Shown here in pieces: positions 52,617-60,743 of a stretch of 64,000 bases of DNA. The translations under genes and the position numbers were made by a program. The stretch covers positions 496,001-560,000 of the forward strand of contig NZ_FMHZ01000002.1 of assembly GCF_900090315.1 (NCBI RefSeq), in the 5' to 3' direction. This DNA is from Micromonospora citrea. Lineage in GTDB: Bacteria > Actinomycetota > Actinomycetes > Mycobacteriales > Micromonosporaceae. The notes beneath the pieces were generated by a model. It was not told the DNA's origin, ran no database searches, and worked only from the letters and a program-made list of their open reading frames with translations. How positions within the stretch are numbered: the stretch's first letter is position 1; each line of letters opens with the position of its first letter.

Positions 52617-54107
52617 ATGACTCAGGACCAGTCCCTGCTCGCTCCCGTCGAGCATGCGCCCGCCACCCCGATCGCCGTGTCGTGGAACGACACGACCGGC
52701 AGCAACCGCACGATCTTGACGACTCACCTCTGGGCAGCTCCTCCGTTGCGGCGTGAGTCGCCGATCCACGACCGCGCGTTCGCGGCGCTGCGCGACCTGA
52801 AGGCCGACTACGCGCGGTTCCTGCCGTGGTTCTCGCACCCGGTACTGTCGGTGCCCGCTCTCGAGCCACCGACGCAGGACGCCACCTCATGGGACTTCTC
52901 GCGGCTGGATCCGTTCGTCGAGGACTTCATGGCCGCGGCGGAGGGACGGCCGGTCGTGGCCAACTTCGCCACCATCCCGCACTGGATGTTCACCAACGCC
53001 GACCAGGTGCACGTCTCACGCGACGTCGACGAGATCCACTGGCAGTACGAGCAGGGAGCCGACTTCCGCGACCAGACTCTCGCGGAGGTGGCGGACTACT
53101 TCTTCCGCATCGCGAGCTGGTACATCGCCGGCGGCTTCACCGACGAGCTCGGGCGTTGGCACGAGTCGGGACACAACTACCGATTCGCTTACTGGGAAGT
53201 GCTCTGCGAGCCTGACCTCAACCGCCGGATGCCTCCGGAGGTCTACACCCGGTTGTACGACGCGGTGGCGCAGCGCCTACGCCCCCTGGATCCGGACATG
53301 AAGTTCGTGGGACTGTCGCTGAGCCATGTGCATCACAACCCCGATTACTTCTGGCACTTCCTCGACGCCGCCAATCACCAGCCGGGGGTCGCCGTCGACG
53401 CGTTCTCGTATCACTTCTACGCCTCACCCGAGATCGTCAACCCGTTCGGCCCCGAGGGCAACGCCGATCCGAGCACGTGGCGCAGCACCTTCTTCACGCA
53501 GGCCGACGCCTTCGTCGAAAACGTCGCGTACATCCGATCGATCGCTCAACGGCTCGCGCCCGACGCCAGGACGTTCCTCAACGAGATCGGCACCTATCCG
53601 GCCGACATCATGAACCCGCAGCCGCAGATCCCGGACTTCTACTGGGCCCTGAGCGGATCGGTCCACGCCTACCTGTGGGCTCGGATGCTGCCGCTCGGGA
53701 TCGACCTGCTCGGCGTGGCAGAGTTCATGGACTATCCCGGGATGATCCCGGGCACCTCGCTGATCGACTGGGAGACAGGTGAACCCAACGCCCGCTATCA
53801 CGTGACGCAGCTGCTGCTTCGGCACTTCGCGCAGGGCGATCGGCTGGTCACGACGTCGACGGGCTACCCCGGGTTCCCCGATCTGCGAGTCCACGCGCAG
53901 GCAATGGTCGGAGCCGACGGCACCAGGCGTGTCCTCCTCATCAACAAGTGGGACGAGCCCATGGAGGTCGACATGTCGGCCGCCGGCACCGACTCCGGCA
54001 CAGGTGAGCAGGTGCACGTGGGCACGTCGGGCATCGAACGCATGAAGTGGAAGGGGAACACCCTTCGTCTTGAACCGCACGCCACCATGGTGGTCACCCT
54101 CGACTGA
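52617..54107 (+). CDS. Family GH39-like glycoside hydrolase (beta-xylosidase-like), cytoplasmic
   Basis: A 496-residue protein with GGAGG 8 bases before the ATG and no signal peptide. A (beta/alpha)8 catalytic domain is indicated by YARFLPWFSHP, ANFATIPHWMF, FAYWEVLCEPDLN (Glu198, candidate acid/base, as in WEVxNEP), VDAFSYHFYAS and FLNEIGTYPAD (Glu323, candidate nucleophile). A small C-terminal beta domain follows (RVLLINKWDEPMEVDMSAAG, MVVTLD). Family 39 includes beta-xylosidases and alpha-iduronidases; the exact substrate is not predictable. Intracellular location suggests it acts on imported oligosaccharides. Confidence 0.85.
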   Translation: MTQDQSLLAPVEHAPATPIAVSWNDTTGSNRTILTTHLWAAPPLRRESPIHDRAFAALRDLKADYARFLPWFSHPVLSVPALEPPTQDATSWDFSRLDPFVEDFMAAAEGRPVVANFATIPHWMFTNADQVHVSRDVDEIHWQYEQGADFRDQTLAEVADYFFRIASWYIAGGFTDELGRWHESGHNYRFAYWEVLCEPDLNRRMPPEVYTRLYDAVAQRLRPLDPDMKFVGLSLSHVHHNPDYFWHFLDAANHQPGVAVDAFSYHFYASPEIVNPFGPEGNADPSTWRSTFFTQADAFVENVAYIRSIAQRLAPDARTFLNEIGTYPADIMNPQPQIPDFYWALSGSVHAYLWARMLPLGIDLLGVAEFMDYPGMIPGTSLIDWETGEPNARYHVTQLLLRHFAQGDRLVTTSTGYPGFPDLRVHAQAMVGADGTRRVLLINKWDEPMEVDMSAAGTDSGTGEQVHVGTSGIERMKWKGNTLRLEPHATMVVTLD

Positions 54108-54137
54108 ACCGCGGTACCGACCCTCAACTGATCAGAC

Positions 54138-54185
54138 GCCCGGCGCCTACGACGGTGCACGCCGACCGTCAGCGAGGCGCCGGGC
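54138..54185 (+). terminator. Compound hairpin terminator after the GH39-like gene
   Basis: An 11-bp outer stem (54138-54148 with 54175-54185) encloses a second 6-bp stem (54151-54156 with 54165-54170), starting 30 bases after the stop codon. Confidence 0.7.
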
Positions 54186-54215
54186 ATCGAACTGCCGCAG
54201 GTTCCCGGCAACCTG

Positions 54216-54303
54216 ACCGTAGGCGTTGACGAGCCGCGCGGTGGGTGTGCCGGCGCCCCCGGCCCGGGTCGAGCGGTACGGCCCACAGCGGGGGCGGCAC
54301 GCA
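54216..54303 (-). pseudogene. Short fragment of a PQQ-type sugar dehydrogenase gene
   Basis: About 80 bases resemble the stretch from 26856 in the sugar dehydrogenase gene; GACGAGCCGCGCGGTGGGTG is identical in both (54228 and 26868), followed by TGCCGGCG and GTCGAGCGGTACG blocks. Both are on the same strand. No full gene surrounds it, so it is a relic of a lost paralogue or of a small recombination event. Confidence 0.55.
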
Positions 54304-54311
54304 GCCAACCC

Positions 54312-56687
54312 TCAGCGGAGTGTGCCGAGGTCGATGGCCTCAGCCATCGCCCGGTAGCCCGCGTCCGATGGGTGCAGATGGTCGCCCGAGTCGTATGACG
54401 GGTTGATCCGTTGTGGGTCGGCCGGATCACGCACCACCGCGTCGAAGTCGATGACGGCGTCGAAGTCGACACTCGTGCGGATGAACTCGTTCACAGCCTG
54501 CCGCACAGCCTCTCGCTCCTCCGTGTAGGAGCGCCATCCCTTCATCGGCGTGATGGTGCCGACGACGATCCGCAGGCCCTGCGCGTGCGCCTGGGCGGCG
54601 ATCTGCCGTAGGGCGAGTTTCAGGGCTTCCGGGTCGGGGTGTGGGAGGTTGAGGATGTCGTTGACGCCCTCGAGCATGATGACAGTGCGTGCCCCGGACG
54701 TGGTCAGCATGTCGCGGGACAGGCGTGCGAACGCGTTCGGGCCACCGATCCCGGTGCCGGTGCTGCTGTTCAGGATCCGGTTGCCGCTGATACCGCTGTT
54801 GACCACGCCGAGCTTGGTCGGTCCCGGTTCGGCGGCGAGCCGGTCGGCGAGGACGTCGGGCCACCGCAGGTTCCCGCTGATGGTCGACCTGTCCCCGTCG
54901 GTGATGGAGTCGCCGAAGGTCACCACGGTGCCGTGCGCGGACGATGACCGGACGTCCACGGCTGTCACGTAGCGCCAAGCCGTGGTCGGCTGGGTGAACG
55001 CGGTGCCCTCCTCGTCCGCCGCATGGTCGCCGTCGGCGGCGACGAACGACGTCTGATACGAGCGCGGGTGCTCGGTCACCGGCCCGGACGGCGCCGGGGT
55101 GTAGACGGTCACCAGCAGGTCGCCGTCTGCCGGCACGGTCATCGATATCGGGTCGCTGAGCGCCTCACCCCCGGCCGGGATGGTCACCGACGGCGTGCCG
55201 CCGAAGGTCAGCTCGCGCATCGTGCCGGCGACGGCGTGGGGTGCGTCGGGCCTGGCGGCCACCGCCAGCGTCGCTCGTCCCATCAGGACCGGCGCCGTGC
55301 CGAGCGCGTTGGACAGCCGCACACGAGCGGTGTCGCCACCCACGCTGGTGTGCACCACGTTGCGGATCGAGTGGTTCGGCATGCCTCGGTCGGTGCCGGG
55401 CGTCGTCCGCGCCATGGCCGTCTGCCAGGTGCCGACCCAGTGGCCGGGCGGGCGGGTGTCGAGCTTGTCCAGGGCGACGACCGCCGCCATCGCCTGGTAA
55501 CCGGCGTCCTTCGGGTGCAGGTGGTCGCCGGAGTCGTACTCCGCCCGTAGCCGGCTCGGCATCGTGGGGTCGCGTAGCGCGACATCGAAATCGGCCACGG
55601 CGTCGAACACGCCGCCGTCGCGGATGAAGTCGTTGACCGCCTGCCGTACGCCTTCCAGCTCATCGGTGTAGTTGCCCGAGCCGCCGAACGGCGTGAGCGT
55701 GCCGGCGGTGACCCGCAGCCCCTTCGCCTTGACCTGGGCCGCGATCTGGCCCAGCGCCGCGATGATCTTCGACGGCTCGTGGTGCTGCGGCTGGCCGCCG
55801 ATGTCGTTGATGCCCAGCATGACGATCACGGAGCACACGCCGGTGGCGGTGAGCACGTCGCGGTCCAACCGGGTCAGGGCGTTGGGATTCCATGTGCTGT
55901 TGAGCAGCCGGTTCGAGCTGATGCCGGCGTTGAGCACGCCCAGCCGTGTCGGTCCGGGCTCGGCGATCAGCCGGTCGGCCAGGTAGTCCGGTCAGCGGTG
56001 GTTCGCGTTTCGGGTCGAGTTGTTTCCGTCGGTGATCGAGTCGCCGAGGGTGACCACTGCGCACTCGGCCTGCCCCAGAACGTCCACGCCGCTGACGTAC
56101 GGCCAGAAACCGATGGTCTCGGTGAACGCCGAGCCGGACTCGTCGGCCGCGTGATCACCGTTGCGCGACAGGTACGAGGTCTGGTTGGCCACCTGGTGAT
56201 AGGTCACCGGCCCGGACGACGTCGGGGTGTACACGCTGACCAGGAGGTCGCCGTCCTCCGGCACGGCGAGGGGGATCGGATCGCTGAGCACCTTGCCGCC
56301 GGCCGGGATGGTCACCGACGGCGCGCCGCCGAAGGCGAGTGCTCGCATCGTGCCCGCGACCGCCTCCGGCGCGTCGGGTGCGTCGGCGACCGCGATGGTC
56401 ACCGCGTCCATCCGTACCGCCACCGTGCCGAGGGCGTTGCTCAGCCAGACCCGCACACCCGAGCCACCGACGCTGGTGTGCACGACGTTGCGGACAGTCC
56501 GGTCTGAATATCCGGTAGGGAGGTTGGGCACGGTGCCGGAGGCTGAGGCCGACCAAGTGCCGACCCAGTGATCCTGCGCTGCTGTCGGCTGGGCGTCCTG
56601 GTCGGTTGCGGAGGCTGGGCTGGACATGCCGAGCACCAATCCAAGACCGATGGCGACGGTTTGCAACTTTCTCAGCGAATAGGACAT
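54312..56687 (-). pseudogene. Tandem SGNH/GDSL hydrolase interrupted by one in-frame TGA
   Basis: A 792-codon frame with GGGAGGAG before the ATG at 56687 and a signal peptide (LQTVAIGLGLVLGMSSPASA). It holds two homologous units, each a beta-rich N-domain (HWVGTW ... RNVVHTSVGG ... RVRLSNALGT) and an SGNH esterase domain (VTFGDSITDG, GVVNSGISGNR, GVNDI, DSGDHLHPSDAGY). In unit 1 a TGA at 55994-55992 replaces the Trp codon of RWPD (unit 2 has LRWPDVLADRL; unit 1 has HR-stop-PDYLADRL). The rest is intact. Without readthrough, only a 231-residue fragment or a downstream-started second unit (start near 55937) would be made. Predicted secreted carbohydrate esterase, for example acetylxylan- or rhamnogalacturonan-type. 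Confidence 0.85.
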
Positions 56688-56786
56688 GGGATCTCCTCCC
56701 GATCGTCAATGAGTCTGCTCCCCACTCGCCGTCACGGTCAACAGCTGTCCAGCCTTTACTCCGGAAGGCTTGCGCTGGCCGACATG

Positions 56787-56801
56787 GGACGTAGGATGTC
56801 C
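56787..56801. promoter_or_regulatory. GGACGTAGGATGTCC operator, site 1
   Basis: In the divergent gap between the SGNH hydrolase and the sialidase. The half-sites GGACGT and ATGTCC flank AGG. The preceding GACATG is also shared with site 3. Probable binding site of one or both FadR-type regulators encoded at 59-60.6 kb. Confidence 0.6.
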
Positions 56802-56896
56802 GGCAACCTTTTGCGTACGACACCCCACCACTCCGGATCGACCTGCCGCTCGACACGACGCGGCGCCAGCCGCGACCAGTGGAGGTACCGCCTGCC

Positions 56897-58795
56897 ATGA
56901 CGAAACACAGACCCAGCCACCCGCGCCGTCGCCTGCTGTCCGGCATGGTGATCGCGGCCATGGCTGCCGCTCTGCTCACCCCCGGCACCGCGCACGCCAC
57001 CGAGCCCTACCACGAGGGCCGAGCGGTCTACACGGCGTACACCGAGGGCTATTTCTGTTTCCGGATTCCGGCAGTCGTGAAGGCCAGCAACGGAAGCCTG
57101 CTGGCCTTCGCCGAGGGACGGATCAACAACTGTGACGACAGGGGCGATATCGACCTGGTGCTGAAGCGGTCCCACGACGGCGGTCGTACGTGGGGTCCGC
57201 TGCAGGTCGTGTCGCGCGGCAACGGCGACACGCACGGCAACCCCATGCCGGTCGTGGACGAGCGGACCGGCCGGGTGTCGCTGTTCACGACCCACAACCC
57301 CGGCACAGCAGGCGGTGGTCGTGTTCCGCACCTGCAGATGAGCGACGACCACGGAGCGACCTGGAGCGCACCGCGCGAGATGACCGAGCTGACCCGGCCG
57401 CAGTGGGACGCCTGGTATGCCACCGGCCCGGTGCACGCCATCCAACTCAAACGCGGACCGCACGCCGGGCGGCTGGTGATGAGCGCCAACCACGAGTCCT
57501 TCGCGCCTGACGGGCGGCGCATCGCCGGCATCCACCTCGGGTACAGCGACGACGGCGGCGACACCTGGCGCCTCGGCGCGAGCGCCGGTGGCGCCGCCGA
57601 CGACATCTTCGTCAACGAGTCGACACTGGTGGAGTTGACCGACGGGCGGGTCTACGTCAACGTGCGGGAAGCCGGCACGGCCGAGGGCACCCGGGCGTCC
57701 GCGATCTCCAGCGACGGCGGCGACAGCTTCGACGCGCCGTTCCGGATGGTGCCCGAGTTGACGATGCCGGTCGTGCAGGGAGCGTTGCTACGCCTCACGG
57801 CCACCGACGAGGGTGACGCGCGGGACCGCCTCCTGTTCTCCGGACCCGCCAACCCCGGCAAGCGGGAGGCCCTGACGATCCGGTCCTCCTACGACGAGGC
57901 CCAAACCTGGGAGCCCTGGGAGGAGGGCAAGGTCATCAGCTGGGGTCCGGGCGGGTACTCCGACCTGGTCAAGATCGAGGTCGACCCGGTCGCAGGCCCC
58001 GTGGTCGGGGTGTTGTACGAAGGCGGGGCCAACGCCCTGTACGAGGCGATTCAGTTCGTCCGATTCAACGAGGCGTACCTCGACACCCCGAACGGTTCGC
58101 CGCCGGGGCTGCCGCCGCCACCGGAGCCGGGACCGACGACCCCGGACGCGGCACCACGCTACGACAACACCGCCTACGTTCGCGGCGCTGCGACCCTGGC
58201 CGAGGGGCGGTTCGGTGACGGGATCTCGCTCGACGGCGTCGACGACCACGTGGAGGTGCCGTACAACCCGGACGTCGACCTTGGTGACAGCCAGTTCACG
58301 ATCATGACCTGGTTCCGGTACAGCGAGACCACCGGCAGCATCGTGATCTGGTGGTTCCACCAGGTGGGCACGGGAGCGGCGCAGATCTGGCTGCGGGCCG
58401 AACCGGCGAGCAACCGCATCCGCGGTGTCGTCGGCACCGGCCAGGGCGACGCGAACATCACCATCGCGGGCGCGTACAACGACGGGCTCTGGCACCACGT
58501 CGCCCTGCAACGCACGGCGACCCGGGTCACGGTCCTCATCGACGGTGCCACCGTCGCCGACCTGGCCGCTCCCCGCGGTTCGGTGACCACCGGCAAGGAA
58601 TTCGGCATCCGCAGCATCTACCTCGGCCGGCGGGTCGACGGCCTCAACAACCCGTTCCGCGGCACCCTCGACGAGTTCCGCATCTACGGGCGCGCCCTCA
58701 CTGCCGAGGAGTTGCGGGACGTCCGGGAACGCAACGTCCCGATCGCCGGCCAGCTCCGCCTCCGCCTCCCGTTCACGACCATCAGCCCCGAGTAG
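56897..58795 (+). CDS. Secreted sialidase with C-terminal LamG domain
   Basis: A 632-residue protein; ATG at 56897 with GGAGG upstream. A Sec signal (RRRLLSGMVIAAMAAALLTPGTAHA) precedes a six-bladed GH33-type propeller: YFCFRIPAVV (RIP motif with catalytic Arg), CDDRGDID (acid/base Asp region), Asp-boxes SHDGGRTW, SDDHGATW, SDDGGDTW and SSDGGDSF, and GPGGYSDLVKIE (catalytic Tyr). After a Pro-rich hinge (~residue 405) a LamG/concanavalin-like domain follows (FGDGISLDGVDDHVEVPYN, FTIMTWFRYSETTG, GLWHHVALQRTATRVTVLIDG, GTLDEFRIYGRALTAEEL). It should release sialic acids or related sugars outside the cell. Confidence 0.9.
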   Translation: MTKHRPSHPRRRLLSGMVIAAMAAALLTPGTAHATEPYHEGRAVYTAYTEGYFCFRIPAVVKASNGSLLAFAEGRINNCDDRGDIDLVLKRSHDGGRTWGPLQVVSRGNGDTHGNPMPVVDERTGRVSLFTTHNPGTAGGGRVPHLQMSDDHGATWSAPREMTELTRPQWDAWYATGPVHAIQLKRGPHAGRLVMSANHESFAPDGRRIAGIHLGYSDDGGDTWRLGASAGGAADDIFVNESTLVELTDGRVYVNVREAGTAEGTRASAISSDGGDSFDAPFRMVPELTMPVVQGALLRLTATDEGDARDRLLFSGPANPGKREALTIRSSYDEAQTWEPWEEGKVISWGPGGYSDLVKIEVDPVAGPVVGVLYEGGANALYEAIQFVRFNEAYLDTPNGSPPGLPPPPEPGPTTPDAAPRYDNTAYVRGAATLAEGRFGDGISLDGVDDHVEVPYNPDVDLGDSQFTIMTWFRYSETTGSIVIWWFHQVGTGAAQIWLRAEPASNRIRGVVGTGQGDANITIAGAYNDGLWHHVALQRTATRVTVLIDGATVADLAAPRGSVTTGKEFGIRSIYLGRRVDGLNNPFRGTLDEFRIYGRALTAEELRDVRERNVPIAGQLRLRLPFTTISPE

Positions 58796-58811
58796 CAGCC
58801 GCAGCGCTGGT

Positions 58812-58838
58812 GCCCCGCCGACGGTCGTCCGGCGGGGC
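58812..58838 (+). terminator. Hairpin terminator of the sialidase gene
   Basis: A 9-bp GC stem (58812-58820 with 58830-58838) and nine-base loop, 17 bases after the stop. Confidence 0.65.
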
Positions 58839-59001
58839 GCCGCGACGGCGAGGAGCCGGGCAACCTCGTGCCTCGCCCTCCCAGCCTCTCCCCTCCCTGG
58901 CGCGCAGGTGGGATGTCCCACAGCGCGTGGAACATGGGCGACACCAGCAACCCGGCGGCGGACGTCCTGTGTACATTGCTTCTCAGCGGGGTGAGCCTTC
59001 C

Positions 59002-59016
59002 GGACGTAGGATGTGC
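59002..59016. promoter_or_regulatory. GGACGTAGGATGT operator, site 2
   Basis: Thirteen bases identical to site 1, 30 bp upstream of the first FadR-type gene, suggesting autoregulation. The right half-site ends in TGC instead of TCC. Confidence 0.55.
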
Positions 59017-59045
59017 ACCGGCCGTGGAGGATCCTGGAGGCAGGG

Positions 59046-59747
59046 GTGGCAAAGCGCAACGGCGAGACCGTTCAGGACCGCATCGTGGCCCTGATCCACG
59101 ATCGTCAGCTTCAGCCCGGCGCTCCGATGCCGACCGAACCGCAGCTCATGGATCTGCTCGGGGCAAGTCGGAACAGCGTCCGCGAGGCGGTTCGGGCGCT
59201 GCAGGCGCTGGGTATCGTCGAGATCCGTCACGGGTTCGGCACCTTCGTCGGTCGAGCGTCACTCGACGCGCTCAGCCCGTCGCTGGAGTTCCGGATCCGC
59301 TCCGGTCCGCACGGCGTCCGGGCGCTCCATGACCTCGTGGAGGTGCGGGAGATGCTGGAGACCGCGCTCATCGCCCGGGTCGCCGGCTCGACCAGTCCGA
59401 GCCGCCTGGCGGCGCTCGATGCCCTCGTGACTGCGATGCAGACCGATCTCGCGGCGGACCGCGCCTTCCACGCGCTGCTCTACGAATCCTGCGGCAACGA
59501 GCTCGTGCTGCAGTTGATCGACCTGTTCTGGCAGGTCTACCACCAGGTCGAGCCGCTGGTCGGCGAGCCGGAGGAGCGCATGGACATCACGGTGGGAAAC
59601 CATCGGCGGATTGTCGATGCGCTACGCGCCCAGGACGCGTCCGCCGCCCGGGAGGCGATGCAACGGCACTTCCGCGACGTCAAGGAGCGCGTCGCCCGTG
59701 CCGAAGCGGCCCGGGCGGCGAAGCCGCTCGACAGCGAAGCGGCCTGA
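59046..59747 (+). CDS. FadR-subfamily GntR regulator 1
   Basis: A 233-residue protein; GTG at 59046 follows GGAGG. An N-terminal winged helix (VQDRIVALIHDRQLQPGAPMPTEPQLMDLLGASRNSVREAVRALQALGIVEIRHGFGTFVG) and an all-helical FCD ligand domain with metal-site residues (DLVEVREMLE, FHALLYESCGN, VGNHRRIVDALRAQD). FCD proteins respond to acidic sugars or carboxylates. It lies between the sialidase and a convergent paralogue and shares an operator sequence with both flanking units. Confidence 0.92.
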   Translation: MAKRNGETVQDRIVALIHDRQLQPGAPMPTEPQLMDLLGASRNSVREAVRALQALGIVEIRHGFGTFVGRASLDALSPSLEFRIRSGPHGVRALHDLVEVREMLETALIARVAGSTSPSRLAALDALVTAMQTDLAADRAFHALLYESCGNELVLQLIDLFWQVYHQVEPLVGEPEERMDITVGNHRRIVDALRAQDASAAREAMQRHFRDVKERVARAEAARAAKPLDSEAA

Positions 59748-59813
59748 GCCGGGTCGACCAACGCCGTTGTCTCCTTCCGCACCACGCATGCGCGGTCGAG
59801 GCGGGTCAAGCGG

Positions 59814-60602
59814 TCAGGGCTGCCCCAGACGGGCTAGCCGGGCGCGTACGCCGTCGAAGTGTGCGCGCATCGCCGCCGCCGCCGACACGCGATCCCCCGT
59901 GGTGATGGCCGTAAAGATGTCACGATGCTTACGAGCCACGTCAGCGGGCGTCTCGTCGGGCGGGCCGAGGTCGTCGCTCAGCTGGTGATAGACGTCCCAG
60001 AACGCGCCGAGCAGCCTGCCCACCAGCGGATTGCCCAGTGGGCGGTAGAGCACGTCGTGGAAGAGGCGGTCGGTGTCGGGTGAGACCCCGCCCACCCGCG
60101 CCTCGGTCTCCATCTGCGCTATGACGTCGCGGGCCGGGGCGAGGCCGGACGCCAGGTCCCGGGCGTCCTGTTGGTCGATCAGGCGCTGCACCAGCCCGCT
60201 CTCCAGAATCTCGCGAATCTCGATGAGGTGGCCTAGGTGGTTGCGCTCGCCCTGCAGGGTGATGCGGCTGTGAAAGGCCAGTTCGTCTACGAGGCCGTTG
60301 AGCGACATGCGCCCAACGAACATCCCGAAGCCGTGGCGGATGTCGACGATGCCGACGGCCTGTAGGACCTTGAGGGCTTCCCTGACCGAGTTGCGGCCGA
60401 TGCCCAGCTCCTCCATCAGCTCGGTCTCGGTCGGCAGCGGATCCCCCGTGGTCAACCCGCGCTGCAGGATCAGACCCTTGACCGCCTCCTGCACTTCGAC
60501 GGCGCGGCTGAGGCGACGTCGTTGGCCTGCGGGAACGCCGCGTGTCTGGAAGGTGCGGGCCGAGGCGCCGCTTGTGCCCTGACCATCGGCGTGAAACACC
60601 AC
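59814..60602 (-). CDS. FadR-subfamily GntR regulator 2
   Basis: A 262-residue protein; GTG at 60602 follows AGGAG. A winged helix (VQEAVKGLILQRGLTTGDPLPTETELMEELGIGRNSVREALKVLQAVGIVDIRHGFGMFVG) almost identical in its recognition helix to regulator 1, and an FCD domain (HLIEIREILESGLVQRLID, DTDRLFHDVLYRPLGNPLVG, KHRDIFTAITTGD). A 30-residue flexible N-terminus precedes the domain. It is divergent from the ABC importer. The near-identical recognition helices explain how both regulators could use one operator type. Confidence 0.92.
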   Translation of the reverse strand: MVFHADGQGTSGASARTFQTRGVPAGQRRRLSRAVEVQEAVKGLILQRGLTTGDPLPTETELMEELGIGRNSVREALKVLQAVGIVDIRHGFGMFVGRMSLNGLVDELAFHSRITLQGERNHLGHLIEIREILESGLVQRLIDQQDARDLASGLAPARDVIAQMETEARVGGVSPDTDRLFHDVLYRPLGNPLVGRLLGAFWDVYHQLSDDLGPPDETPADVARKHRDIFTAITTGDRVSAAAAMRAHFDGVRARLARLGQP

Positions 60603-60673
60603 GGAAATCTCCTGGTCATTTTGTCTTGACCGGCGGCAAGCGCGGCCCCTAGCCTCCACTCTAGCAGGACATG

Positions 60674-60688
60674 GGACGTAGGACGTCC
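60674..60688. promoter_or_regulatory. GGACGTAGGACGTCC operator, site 3
   Basis: The best copy: perfect GGACGT / ACGTCC half-sites around AGG, preceded by GACATG as in site 1. It lies in the 141-bp gap between regulator 2 and the ABC importer operon. Confidence 0.65.
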
Positions 60689-60743
60689 AACGTGATGGAT
60701 TGAAGATCTCCAAGCTGAAGCCAGAATCCCCACAGGAGGCACC

